Source: Pseudohongiella sp. (lineage in GTDB: Bacteria > Pseudomonadota > Gammaproteobacteria > Pseudomonadales > Pseudohongiellaceae). From it: 46,860 nt of DNA. The position numbers and the translations under genes are program-made. The notes under the pieces are model-generated. The model ran no database searches and had not been told where the DNA came from. It was given only the letters and a program-made list of their open reading frames with translations. This document shows, piece by piece, positions 15,539 to 23,659 of this stretch; position 1 is the first letter of the stretch; each line of letters starts with the position of its first letter. Location: NCBI GenBank assembly GCA_030696315.1, contig JAUYSM010000022.1, positions 1 to 46,860 of the forward strand, read 5' to 3'.

Positions 15539-17694
15539 CCCAGCAAACTCGCAAACACGCCGCGATACCAAAGCACCGCAACGATCACAATAACAGTGCC
15601 AAGTACTGCCCAGGTTTTCCATGGCCGTTTCTTTTCAGCAAATGGATCAGCCAGTGAACGACTGGCCCCTGCTGGCAGTTCTGCCAGACCTGTGAGAGAC
15701 GCCCCAAATGGCACATTTATACGCGCGCGTGTATTCACAGCCCAACCATTGGCATCAAGCAGCGGCCCAAGATTACGGCGCCGCAACGTCAGATAGGCCA
15801 TAAACACCGACGGTCCGGAAATCAACAACATGACGCCCACCAATACCAACGGGATCTGCCACAACGCCAATGAAAACAAACCTGCCGCAACGGCGGCGAG
15901 TGATGTCCCTATTGCGCCTACTGCCAGCCCGATGGCTGCAAAAATACCCGCGAATTTTGCAATATCAAAATTCGAAGCAGCCTCTTTAGGCGCGGCAACG
16001 TTTGTGACACCTGCCGTTGTTTTTGCCTCGATATCTTTATCACGGGAGGCCGCAAAATTTTGCAATTGCGTCTCGATGAACGCAGCGACTCGATTATAGG
16101 GTGACCAAAAAGCCTGGCGCAGACTGACCGGTTGAGCGACTACCTTATTCACGGTGGCACGCCAGTCTTTGCCTTGACGGTCATAAAAAATCCCGTTACG
16201 CCCAGGCACCATCAACTCGTCAACATCACCGCCGGTCAGCGCCGCAACAATAGCCAGCGGCGCCTCTCCTTTGCGTTCACAGGTGCAATACACCAGATAA
16301 CAACCGCTGAACGGGGCCATGGTGGCATGCCGCCCCATGTCATTCACACGCATGACCAGTTCGCAGCTACGTTGATCGAGATATAAGGTGCCAGCCTGGA
16401 AAATTGCTTTTTCTTCGCCGCGATAGAAATCACTCAGGGACACAAAATTCTGCAGCAGTGTCACCAGATCACGCTGATAACGCACCAGTCTTTCAACTGC
16501 ATCAACGGTTGCGGCAAAACTTTTGGCGGCCAGATCCTGCTCGATCAGAGCAGCCAGTTTCGCCTGACCGTCTCCATCTACGATGGCCTTAAGTCTGTCT
16601 ACGCCCAGCTTGTGGACGGCTGTCTCTGGCCGAGCTGCCTGCCAGTTGCGCCAGGCGGACAAACGCGTTGATACAGCGCCCCATTGTTCGGCAGTCAATA
16701 CGCCCTGTTTCGCAGCGATGTCTCCCAGCAAAGGGGTTATGACCTGATTAAGCAGATGCTGAATGGCACTTGCCCATGCTGGGTTAACACCTTCGGCTAA
16801 CGGCAGTGACTGACCAGCGCCGACTGAGGCCAGTGGCAAGGCTGCTACATCAGCATCGGAATTGCCTATCGCCCGGTTGTTTAAAACCGCATAAACCGCA
16901 GGAGCAGGGTTGAGCGCATCCACAGCACGCGCATCAAAAGCTGCCAGTTTACAGCGCACAAAATAGTCATCCACTTTAGCCTGCACTTTCTCGAAGATGG
17001 CAACCGCTTCTGCTGTTTTGTCTCCCAATGGCTGGAATTGCGCATCACTCTCCGAACCGGCTTTGTGCCAGTCCAACACGGCCTGAGCCTGTGTGTAGAA
17101 AGCAGAGACCGACGCGGATGTCACACCGTTAACACCACTTCTGTCCGGTGATCCGCCTTGTGTGTCGAGAATCTCGGCAATCAGTTGCCGCACATCAGCA
17201 TCGTTGCTCAATTCAACGGCAATAACCCCATCGCCGTTAAAGTGGTCGGGTGAAAACAAACGTGTCGTATCGGAAAGATCAGCGACGTCGAGCGCGTCGT
17301 CTGGCGCTTTGCCCATGTATTGCAACACAGTCAAAGCGGTCGCTTTGATGGCAGCGCCCTCTGCGTCGTGGTCTGCGATGACAGATACAGGCAAACCCTG
17401 ATCCTGAAACAAAATGGAGGCATCGACCAGACGATCACAGCTCCATTTGACTGCAGCAAGAATTTCCGGGACGCGGATTTGGCCGTCACCATCGGAATCC
17501 AGCAGCGCTGCAGTGCGTGTGTCAAACTCCAACCCGGTTGTTGGGCAGTTCAGGACTGTCCAAAGTTTTGGGTCCAGCTCTGACAAATGCTTGAGATCGT
17601 CTGCGGTTTCAAGTTTGACCTGATCAAATCCTCCCGATCTGAAAAAGCGCCATGTGTGTTTTGGTTTGTTTTTATTCAGCACTCGATCAAGCAC
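15535..17694 (-). CDS. large EF-hand-containing membrane protein of unknown function
   Basis: A 719-residue protein I cannot assign to a named function. It begins MLDRVLNKNKPKHTWRFFRS. A canonical EF-hand loop lies at residues 66-77 (D-S-D-G-D-G-Q-I-R-V-P-E, calcium ligands at loop positions 1, 3, 5 and 12), and a degenerate DHFNGDGVI is seen near residue 150. A long Ala-rich helical region follows. Three hydrophobic segments lie in the last 140 residues (AGIFAAIGLAVGAIG and SLAAVAAGLFSL, then IPLVLVGVMLLISGPSVFMAYL, and near the end WAVLGTVIVIVAVLWYRGVF). The N-terminal 580 residues are soluble. A paired-Cys segment YCTCERKG sits around residue 463. It is translationally coupled to the GNAT gene that follows. 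Confidence 0.75.
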   Translation of the reverse strand: MLDRVLNKNKPKHTWRFFRSGGFDQVKLETADDLKHLSELDPKLWTVLNCPTTGLEFDTRTAALLDSDGDGQIRVPEILAAVKWSCDRLVDASILFQDQGLPVSVIADHDAEGAAIKATALTVLQYMGKAPDDALDVADLSDTTRLFSPDHFNGDGVIAVELSNDADVRQLIAEILDTQGGSPDRSGVNGVTSASVSAFYTQAQAVLDWHKAGSESDAQFQPLGDKTAEAVAIFEKVQAKVDDYFVRCKLAAFDARAVDALNPAPAVYAVLNNRAIGNSDADVAALPLASVGAGQSLPLAEGVNPAWASAIQHLLNQVITPLLGDIAAKQGVLTAEQWGAVSTRLSAWRNWQAARPETAVHKLGVDRLKAIVDGDGQAKLAALIEQDLAAKSFAATVDAVERLVRYQRDLVTLLQNFVSLSDFYRGEEKAIFQAGTLYLDQRSCELVMRVNDMGRHATMAPFSGCYLVYCTCERKGEAPLAIVAALTGGDVDELMVPGRNGIFYDRQGKDWRATVNKVVAQPVSLRQAFWSPYNRVAAFIETQLQNFAASRDKDIEAKTTAGVTNVAAPKEAASNFDIAKFAGIFAAIGLAVGAIGTSLAAVAAGLFSLALWQIPLVLVGVMLLISGPSVFMAYLTLRRRNLGPLLDANGWAVNTRARINVPFGASLTGLAELPAGASRSLADPFAEKKRPWKTWAVLGTVIVIVAVLWYRGVFASLLG

Positions 17695-17788
17695 GTTATG
17701 AGCTCCAGTTTGATGTTATGGGCTCGATAATAATGCAAGCTGCGCGCGCCACCAAGTGGGAAAGTGGGGTGACAAATGTCGGTGTTTA

Positions 17789-18022
17789 TCAATTCCCCTT
17801 TATTTTGCTGAGCTCATCATTCAGGTCATAATTTTTGTCAGTCACAATCCTCTCCAACACAACCAGGCGCTGCTTGACGTTTTCGAGCTCTTTTTGAATC
17901 TCGTTTTCGCTGATGCTGCTGACCTTGCGATCGAGTTTTGTCATCCCTTTACGGTATTCAAAATACTGAGTAATCAGCACAATCAAAACGATATAAAACC
18001 AAAAGTTGTCAAATATGTTCAT
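17789..18022 (-). CDS. small membrane protein with coiled coil (PspB-like)
   Basis: A 77-residue protein starting MNIFDNFWFYIVLIVLITQYFEYRKG, one membrane helix. A charged amphipathic segment (ENEIQKELENVKQRLVVLERIVTDKNYDLNDEL) follows. This layout and the RLVVLERIV end resemble PspB of the phage-shock response, although I cannot assign it firmly. The start is ATG 18022 because AGAGG lies 6 bp upstream; the upstream extension to 18061 has no such site. It stands alone between the large membrane protein and an acetyltransferase, both on the same strand. Confidence 0.65.
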   Translation of the reverse strand: MNIFDNFWFYIVLIVLITQYFEYRKGMTKLDRKVSSISENEIQKELENVKQRLVVLERIVTDKNYDLNDELSKIKGN

Positions 18023-18094
18023 AACAGCCTCTCTTGTGAGCTCAATTTGATTGCCTGACATCCCATTTAAATTAAAACTGACGAGCTAAAAAAC

Positions 18095-18601
18095 CTACTT
18101 GACGTAGTCAGCCCGATCAAGCTGATGCACCAGCGTATTATCCTCACCGAACATTCGGTGGCCGACCGGTTTGAATCCCAACCGCTGGTAAAAACGGTGC
18201 GCTCTGACGTTACTTGCCAAAGGATCGATAATAATTCCGGTTACATTGTTGGCCATAAAACATCGCTCAATGGCTTGCCGCATGATGATGGTGCCATATC
18301 CTTGACTTAAATAATCTGCCTCGCCAATCCAGATATCAATGGCCCGTAAGTCATTAGACACGTCGCCCCAATAATGACTCTCCTCTTGTGCTGGATTGAT
18401 GATCTGCACAAATCCAATAGGAACCCCGTTTACCTCCGCTACCAGTTGCTCACGCCAGAAGGGTGTTTTGAGCAATTCTATCTCCCAGTCCCAATCGTCA
18501 TTGGGATCAGATTCAAGAACATGCGGCTGCTCATCCCAATGACGTAGCAACGGAGCGTCATCAATACATGCTTCTCGCAAAATGACTCGAGTCTCGCTCA
18601 T
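18095..18601 (-). CDS. AAC(6')-like GNAT acetyltransferase
   Basis: A 168-residue GNAT with the order of motifs seen in AAC(6')-I aminoglycoside acetyltransferases: VILREACIDDAPLLRHWDEQPHV, then GVPIGFVQIINP, AIDIWIGEADYLSQGYGT with the acetyl-CoA loop, and IIIDPLASNVRAHRFYQRLGF. The I/LDP-SN-RA-R-Y--GF block is a hallmark of this branch. It is chromosomal and lies outside the cassette array. Whether it acetylates aminoglycosides cannot be told from sequence; many relatives act on unknown amines. The start ATG 18601 has GAGG 8 bp upstream. It is downstream of the LuxR gene, with a short overlap to the open frame only. Confidence 0.78.
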   Translation of the reverse strand: MSETRVILREACIDDAPLLRHWDEQPHVLESDPNDDWDWEIELLKTPFWREQLVAEVNGVPIGFVQIINPAQEESHYWGDVSNDLRAIDIWIGEADYLSQGYGTIIMRQAIERCFMANNVTGIIIDPLASNVRAHRFYQRLGFKPVGHRMFGEDNTLVHQLDRADYVK

Positions 18602-18614
18602 CTTTGTGACCTCA

Positions 18615-19559
18615 TCACTGACGGATTCGTGTTTCTGCCACACCTGCAACATGGATCAAACTCTGACTTTCTCGCACAAGCGTTGTCAATTGCGCCCGAT
18701 TTTTCACATGTGTCTTCTGATAAATGCGCGACGAGTGATCTTTGACTGTTTGCAGCGAAATAAACAACTCGTTGGCAATTTCCTGATTTGTTTTGCCCGC
18801 ATAAATGCCGCGCAAGATATCGGCTTCACGCTTACTGATCCCAAAATGGTTCAGAAAGTCATCTAGTGACCGAGGCTGCGGCATCTGCTCATCAATGGCA
18901 TGGTAACAATAGACAACCACCATAGCGGTATTAAATAGATAAAACACAAACGCAAAAATACTGTCGTAGTGCTGATACGCACCAAGGGGAGTAAACATAC
19001 CCAAGTGAATCAGTCCGGCACCGGCCGCAAGTACAATTAGCCATCGCTTTCCAACCTCACTGACCACTGCCTGCTTGCCTTTGAACAATATAACCAACAG
19101 TGACAATGCACTCACCATGGCCAAAATGGAACAGACCCCCGTGACACTGTCTTTGATTGGCCAGCCACTGAAATACAAGCCTGAAAAAATCGCAGCGCTT
19201 AGACCCGCCGTCAACAGCAGAAGTGGTAAGGCCGGCTGTTTTTGCAAACGTGCCGCCCACACCAGCAGCATTACCAGGCTGACTAGCAGAAACGGCGCAC
19301 CCATTTGCGCCAGCAGCGTTGCTACCCATTCAATGTTTTCGATTTCCATAAAACCGGATAACAAAATCCCGCTCCACAGACTGTAATAACCATACACATA
19401 CAACAGGATCAGAAAATACTGCAGGTATTGAAAACAGCCATTGCTGTTGGTCTGGCGGAAACGAAACAGCACCAGCAATCCGCCGGCGGTCATGGATAAA
19501 CACAAGGTAAAGCTCAACCAAAGCGGCAAGGTATCCAGATTGATGTTGTAAATCAGCAT
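18615..19559 (-). CDS. membrane-embedded LuxR-family transcriptional regulator
   Basis: A 314-residue protein with about seven hydrophobic segments in the first 225 residues (such as LWLSFTLCLSMTAGGLLVLF, FLLVSLVMLLVWAARL, FAFVFYLFNTAMVVVYCYH). A C-terminal LuxR/NarL DNA-binding domain follows: FGISKREADILRGIYAGKTNQEIANEL, then FISLQTVKDHSSRIYQKTHVKNRAQL. There is no receiver domain. It probably senses a membrane or small-molecule signal and acts directly on DNA. A pair of CTACC-type dyads sits 75-113 bp upstream, between it and the divergent membrane protein gene. Confidence 0.85.
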   Translation of the reverse strand: MLIYNINLDTLPLWLSFTLCLSMTAGGLLVLFRFRQTNSNGCFQYLQYFLILLYVYGYYSLWSGILLSGFMEIENIEWVATLLAQMGAPFLLVSLVMLLVWAARLQKQPALPLLLLTAGLSAAIFSGLYFSGWPIKDSVTGVCSILAMVSALSLLVILFKGKQAVVSEVGKRWLIVLAAGAGLIHLGMFTPLGAYQHYDSIFAFVFYLFNTAMVVVYCYHAIDEQMPQPRSLDDFLNHFGISKREADILRGIYAGKTNQEIANELFISLQTVKDHSSRIYQKTHVKNRAQLTTLVRESQSLIHVAGVAETRIRQ

Positions 19560-19633
19560 GCAGGCGCCGCAACGTTATTTGTCTGATGGGTGGACGATGC
19601 TGGAAATATAACACCCGAACCGTTTTTGGCAGC

Positions 19634-19673
19634 CCTACCAAAGTAGGAATCTGCAAATCACTACCTTGGTAGG
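19634..19673. promoter_or_regulatory. two CTACC/GGTAG dyads in a divergent promoter
   Basis: CTACCAAAGTAG at 19635-19646 and CTACCTTGGTAG at 19661-19672 are each near-perfect dyads, with centres 26 bp apart. They lie between the divergent LuxR-type regulator and the membrane protein at 19755. This fits a dimer-of-dimers site for the LuxR protein, but binding is inferred. Confidence 0.6.
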
Positions 19674-19754
19674 TTTGCATGGGGCAAAAACTGGTCTAAT
19701 TTCGGTTTCAAGAGTGAATCATCAATCCGCCCGTCACACTCTGAGGAAACTGAT

Positions 19755-20444
19755 ATGAGCAATGAGCTGAATAGTGAAGAGCAAAACCACACTCATAAAG
19801 AATGGCCAGAGCCTGGCATAGGCAGCGCGCTGTCCTGCGGCTGGAGCAGCATGAGGAGCAACTTTCTGGTGCTGTTTCTCGCGGTGTTGGTCGTAACGGT
19901 GTTTATGACACCTTTGCAGTTCGACGGTCCAGGTCCGCACGGCGGTAGCACAGCGCTGACTGAAATGCTCGAACTGGCTTATGCACTTCTGCTGTATCCC
20001 ATTGTGAATTATGGCGCTGACATGATTTTTGTCAGAGGTGTCAGGGGGGATCATGTAGAGGTGAAAAGTATTTTTGATGGCTTCAAGAACTACATTAATG
20101 TGGTGCTGGCTTCACTGCTGACCATTGGTTTGATTGGCATCGGCACCATTGTGTTCCTGATACCCGGCATCTATGTTGCCTGCCGACTGGCGTTTGTATC
20201 GTACCTGGTCATGGATGAAGGACTGGACCCTATCGCCGCCGTAGAAGCAAGCTGGAGAATCACCCGCGGCCACGCCTGGAAGATTTTTATGCTGGGCTTT
20301 CTGTCTATTTTTATATTTGTCTTTGGACTGGTATTACTGATCGTGGGGGTATTTCCCGCCATCATGTGGATCAAAGCTTCATTTGCAGCACTGTACCTGT
20401 CTATAACCAGCCAAGGCACACCAGAACCTGAGCTTGCACCCTGA
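19755..20444 (+). CDS. multi-pass membrane protein (DUF975/GDPD-membrane-domain-like)
   Basis: A 229-residue integral membrane protein. A hydrophilic, Glu-rich N-terminus of about 25 residues leads into GIGSALSCGWSSMRSNFLVLFLAVLVVTVF, then helices around 75-95, 120-150 (LLTIGLIGIGTIVFLIPGIYVACRLAFVSYLVMDEG in two parts) and 185-220. The pattern IPGIYVACRLAF...YLVMDEGLDPIAAVEASWRITRGHAWKIF is shared by the DUF975 and glycerophosphodiester-phosphodiesterase membrane-domain families. Its function is unknown. It is transcribed away from the LuxR gene over shared dyads, which makes it a candidate target. Confidence 0.75.
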   Translation: MSNELNSEEQNHTHKEWPEPGIGSALSCGWSSMRSNFLVLFLAVLVVTVFMTPLQFDGPGPHGGSTALTEMLELAYALLLYPIVNYGADMIFVRGVRGDHVEVKSIFDGFKNYINVVLASLLTIGLIGIGTIVFLIPGIYVACRLAFVSYLVMDEGLDPIAAVEASWRITRGHAWKIFMLGFLSIFIFVFGLVLLIVGVFPAIMWIKASFAALYLSITSQGTPEPELAP

Positions 20445-20449
20445 TCTGT

Positions 20450-20477
20450 GTTGCCATCCTGATTATCGGATGGCAAC
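20450..20477. terminator. hairpin between convergent genes
   Basis: GTTGCCATCC and GGATGGCAAC form a perfect 10-bp stem with an 8-base loop. It straddles the stop of the minus-strand cyclase gene and lies just past the plus-strand membrane protein. A bidirectional terminator is likely, although neither side has a long T run. Confidence 0.55.
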
Positions 20478-21404
20478 AGGGTTGATGACGGTCTGGACCG
20501 CACCTTTGAACTTTGGTTGGCCAAGCACAAACATAAACTCCTGAGCACCGTCGGCGGCCAATGCTGCGGTGTTCATGCTCTCCAGAATATAAACGCCTTG
20601 TTTCGCCAACAGGGTCTGGTGCACAGCAAAAACACGTTGAGGATTTTCAAAAGGGATGACCTCCAGTGCGGGCGTGTCCGCGCCAATGGCCACCACACCC
20701 AGGTCAGCCAGATAGTTTGCTCCCTCGACACCCAGACCAGGCTGTACTGAAATAAAGCGCTGGTTATCGTTACCTAACAGTTGCATCCAACCGGTATGAA
20801 ACAGCACAACATCACCGGATTTGATCTGTATGCCCTGAGCACTCGCGGCCGCCTGAATCTCTGCACGATTAAAGGCCGTACCTTCGCTGACCATATCCAC
20901 ACCAAAATGTTTTGTCATATCCAGCAACACACCGCGTGTCACAATTGGCGGAATGGTATGAGTGCCCAGCTCTGCAAGCCCGCCATCGGCAACAATCTGG
21001 GCACTTGTGAGGCCGTTGTAATACTGGTTGCCAATGCCAAGGTGCCCCAAACCATCAATTTGAGAACCAATTCCGAAACTGGTGGTGACACGTTCATCAT
21101 TGGAGGTCACGGCGTCTGTACCAACCGGCACATTCGCGCCAGAGGCAATGATGTCAATTGAAAAGGTACGCGTACCGTACGCGGGCGAATCTTCGGCAGT
21201 CTCAACACCCAGTGAGTAGACTTTACCGGTTGTGATCAGCTTCGCCGCTTGCAACACAATCTCTGCACTGAGATTGTTTGCTGCACCGATGCGATCATCG
21301 GCACCAAAACGAGAGGGCACCCAGTCCTGCGCCATTGCCGCGTCGATCAAGCTTGCGCCTATGACCACTGAAACAATCAGTCCTTTCATTTTTTTTGTTG
21401 TCAT
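20463..21404 (-). CDS. secreted cyclase family protein (kynurenine formamidase-like)
   Basis: A cyclase-superfamily (Pfam Cyclase) enzyme. The mature protein begins around DWVPSRFGADDRIGAANNL and has metal-binding motifs in SQIDGLGHLGIGNQYYNG (the usual HxDxxxH reduced to a QIDGLGH form) and GDVVLFHTGWMQL, then GVVAIGADTPALEVIPF and AVHQTLLAKQGVYILESMN. Relatives hydrolyse N-formylkynurenine, isatin or polyketide-type cyclic amides and esters. The start is ATG 21404 (AGGGG 6 bp upstream). The first 26 residues, ending DAAMA-Q, act as a signal peptide, so this copy is periplasmic. The substrate is unknown. Confidence 0.82.
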   Translation of the reverse strand: MTTKKMKGLIVSVVIGASLIDAAMAQDWVPSRFGADDRIGAANNLSAEIVLQAAKLITTGKVYSLGVETAEDSPAYGTRTFSIDIIASGANVPVGTDAVTSNDERVTTSFGIGSQIDGLGHLGIGNQYYNGLTSAQIVADGGLAELGTHTIPPIVTRGVLLDMTKHFGVDMVSEGTAFNRAEIQAAASAQGIQIKSGDVVLFHTGWMQLLGNDNQRFISVQPGLGVEGANYLADLGVVAIGADTPALEVIPFENPQRVFAVHQTLLAKQGVYILESMNTAALAADGAQEFMFVLGQPKFKGAVQTVINPVAIR

Positions 21405-21508
21405 TGTGAACCCCTGTCTATCACACCACGCGTTAAAACTGTCTGGGCCTGATGATAGTGGATTCCCAACGATAGGAAACAACTTTTTAAATGGGCCATT
21501 GACAGAAT

Positions 21509-21529
21509 GTACTTTCTAATACAAAGTAC
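21509..21529. promoter_or_regulatory. inverted repeat GTACTTT-N7-AAAGTAC
   Basis: Perfect 7-bp arms separated by 7 bp lie in the divergent region between the cyclase gene and the 21606 membrane protein. This is a candidate operator for the winged-helix regulator at 22187. The link is inferred from position only. Confidence 0.5.
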
Positions 21530-21605
21530 TCTCCATGCAGCCTATTACTGGTTGTAGAAAGTTAGTAACTGACCTTAACCCACTAAAATTTCAGGAGAGT
21601 AAAAA

Positions 21606-22187
21606 ATGCAGATCAGTCGTGACGAAGCCGCTCAGGCATTGGCAGATATCAGAGATGCGCGTGGACGCGTGAATCAGCTTCATGGGTACAGTGATGCTGC
21701 GCCATTTCTCATCCTTTGGGGTTTGATCTGGCTGGTTGCCAATTCAACAACCCAATTTGCACCTGATGCAGCCAATATGACGTGGCTCGCGGGCATCATC
21801 GCAGGCTCGGTATTGACCGTGGTATTAGCCACAGCTCAAGCACGTCAGCGCGGCAGCAGAGATATCAGCAGGCATAACGAAGCGTCACAGATGGGTGCCC
21901 GTCTTGGCATGACGCAAGGTGTTGTGCTGGTATTCTTTATCGGGCTGATGGCCATAGTCTGGCCTTTTGACGCTCGCCAGTTTAATGCGCTGATCTCTTT
22001 GTTTTGGTCATGCGCCTATATGGCTGCCGGGATTTGGATAGGCATGAGACTATTCTGGATTGGAGCAATTACCACGGCGGCCATTCTGTTCGGCTATTTT
22101 TCACTCGAACAATACTACGCGCTGTGGATGGGTTTGGCTGGCGGTGGAAGCCTGATTGCTGGCGGACTGTGGCTGAGGAGAGTGTGA
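21606..22187 (+). CDS. membrane protein paired with a winged-helix regulator
   Basis: A 193-residue protein. The cytoplasmic N-terminus (MQISRDEAAQALADIRDARGRVNQLHGYSDAA in two blocks) is followed by five or six membrane helices (FLILWGLIWLVANS, WLAGIIAGSVLTVVLATA, VVLVFFIGLMAIVWPF, LFWSCAYMAAGIWIGMRLFWIGAI, then LAGGGSLIAGGLWL). I do not recognise a specific function. A clear AGGAGAG stands ahead of the ATG. Its stop shares a base with the start of the regulator gene (TGATG), so the two form a coupled pair. Such membrane protein/regulator pairs commonly respond to membrane stress or small ligands, but nothing here identifies one. Confidence 0.8.
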   Translation: MQISRDEAAQALADIRDARGRVNQLHGYSDAAPFLILWGLIWLVANSTTQFAPDAANMTWLAGIIAGSVLTVVLATAQARQRGSRDISRHNEASQMGARLGMTQGVVLVFFIGLMAIVWPFDARQFNALISLFWSCAYMAAGIWIGMRLFWIGAITTAAILFGYFSLEQYYALWMGLAGGGSLIAGGLWLRRV

Positions 22188-22480
22188 TGGAAGGTCCTGA
22201 TGAAGTCATTCACCAGTCAACAAGATTGCGTATAAGTGCGATTCTGAATGCACTTGGCGCCTCAGAATTGATGGAGTTCAGCACCTTGAAGGCGCTGATG
22301 GGCGCAAGCGACGGCAATATGGCAACCCATCTGACGGCGCTGGAAAAAGCAGGATATATTGCAGTTACCAAGGACTTCCTGGGGAAAAAACCACGAACAC
22401 GCGTTGCATTGACTGAAGCAGGACGTCGCGCATTTGCAAAACACGTGGCCTATCTGAAAGCATTATTGGATGCGCAATGA
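22187..22480 (+). CDS. winged-helix transcriptional regulator (MarR/ArsR-like, DUF-type)
   Basis: A 97-residue DNA-binding protein: IHQSTRLRISAILNALGASELMEFSTLKALMGASDGNMATHLTALEKAGYIAVTKDFLGKKPRTRVALTEAGRRAF is a complete winged helix read in order (helices, the recognition helix near NMATHLTALEKAGYI, and the wing KDFLGKKPRTRVALT). This type is annotated as a transcriptional regulator with a MarR-like winged helix. I use ATG 22187 rather than the long upstream frame, because it couples to the membrane protein stop and matches the normal length. It probably autoregulates the pair. Confidence 0.85.
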   Translation: MEGPDEVIHQSTRLRISAILNALGASELMEFSTLKALMGASDGNMATHLTALEKAGYIAVTKDFLGKKPRTRVALTEAGRRAFAKHVAYLKALLDAQ

Positions 22481-22515
22481 CTTGCCTGCGCAAACACGAT
22501 GATTGTCTTGAGATA

Positions 22516-22887
22516 TCAGGTTTTTTTCGCCAATGCGTCCTTTAGTCCGGCAAAAGGATTGTGCGTTGCGGGAGCCAGCTTTTTATCGGCCCGGCCACCG
22601 TAGCGCACAAAGTCGACAAATTTGCTGTGTTCTTCATCGTGACAATACAGGCAGAGTAACTCCCAGTTACTGCCATCAGCCGGGTTATTGTCGTGATTGT
22701 GGTCAACATGATGAACTGTCAACTCACTCAGATTGGCGCGGGTAAATTCCCGCGCACAACGGCCACATACCCAAGGGTAAAGTTTAAGCGCGCGATCACG
22801 ATAACCAACTTCGCGCTTTGCAATATAGTCGCGCTGGGCCTCCAGAATTTTGTCCAGTTTGCTTTTGCCTTCAGCTTCTTTAGCCAT
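22516..22887 (-). CDS. yajD: YajD family HNH nuclease
   Basis: An HNH-type protein of the YajD family. The core has C-GRCAREF (zinc Cys pair with WVCGRC), SELTVHHVDHNHDNNP (the HH/N metal and catalytic residues) and WELLCLYCHDEEHSK (second Cys pair and His). I choose ATG 22887 (MAKEAEGKSKLDKILEAQRDYI); the open frame extends to 22971, but the family starts here. It is a predicted cytoplasmic endonuclease-like protein of unclear physiological role. Confidence 0.88.
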   Translation of the reverse strand: MAKEAEGKSKLDKILEAQRDYIAKREVGYRDRALKLYPWVCGRCAREFTRANLSELTVHHVDHNHDNNPADGSNWELLCLYCHDEEHSKFVDFVRYGGRADKKLAPATHNPFAGLKDALAKKT

Positions 22888-22952
22888 ACCCAGCCTGCCC
22901 GTGTTACCTACTGCATAAAATGTAGCACACTCCAGCGGCTGCCCGTGGATAT

Positions 22953-22987
22953 AAAAAAAGGGGGCCAGCACTTACATGCCAACCCCC
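22953..22987 (-). terminator. rho-independent terminator of the CBS-domain gene
   Basis: On the minus strand GGGGGTTGGC pairs with GCTGGCCCCC (10 pairs including G-U) around an 8-base loop, followed by TTTTTTT. It lies 28 bp downstream of the CBS-domain stop. Confidence 0.75.
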
Positions 22988-23014
22988 TGAAACTAAAAAC
23001 CTTCCTAGCAGGGA

Positions 23015-23584
23015 CTACATAAGCTGACGATGAATAGATCTGAAGATATCCACAAATGTGGGCACCCGCTCGATCTTGATTGGCATATGTAGCCGCCGCG
23101 CGACATCACTGGCTGAAATGAGACCGCGGATGTGATCATGAGCACGATCAACCACCAGGCAGTGCTGCTGCCCGTTACGTTGCAAAGTTTGAACAATGTC
23201 GCCAATGCTGGAGCGCTCTAACTGCTCCAGATCAAGCGCCAGAATTGAGCGCTTTGGACACATCATATCGCTGACAGAGATTTCGCCAAGCCTCTCCCCA
23301 TTGGCGACCCTGATCATAAAATGCTGCTCACTCAGATCCTCGCTGCTGATGGTACCGATGAACTCATTATCTGCATCTACAACCAGATTCATGCGGACAT
23401 GTGCTTTACGCATCAGCAGTTCAACATCAACTGCTCGCGTCGAACCCTCAATTGTCATTGGACGATGTTTTTTGAAATCAGTAAAAAACTCTGTTGCTGG
23501 CGAATGAATATCCAGATCGTTAAATTCATCGGGCTGCACCATATGGGCAACACTATCAACAGGAAATAAAGTAATTGTGTGCAT
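23015..23584 (-). CDS. protein with two CBS domains
   Basis: A 189-residue protein with a short N-terminal segment (MHTITLFPVDSVAHMVQPDEFNDLD) and two CBS motifs. The first spans about residues 40-90 (MTIEGSTRAVDVELLMRKAHVRMNLVVDADNEFIGTIS) and the second about 110-175 (SIGDIVQTLQRNGQQHCLVVDRAHDHIRGLISASDVARRL). CBS pairs bind adenosyl ligands such as AMP or ATP. No fused catalytic domain is present. Start ATG 23584 has AGGAG 7 bp upstream. A terminator follows the stop. It may act as a small energy sensor; its partner is unknown. Confidence 0.85.
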   Translation of the reverse strand: MHTITLFPVDSVAHMVQPDEFNDLDIHSPATEFFTDFKKHRPMTIEGSTRAVDVELLMRKAHVRMNLVVDADNEFIGTISSEDLSEQHFMIRVANGERLGEISVSDMMCPKRSILALDLEQLERSSIGDIVQTLQRNGQQHCLVVDRAHDHIRGLISASDVARRLHMPIKIERVPTFVDIFRSIHRQLM

Positions 23585-23659
23585 AAAACTCTCCTGAAAA
23601 ATTCTGGCATATGACCCAGTTGCTGAAATTGATAGCAACAACAGCCAATAAAAAACGTG

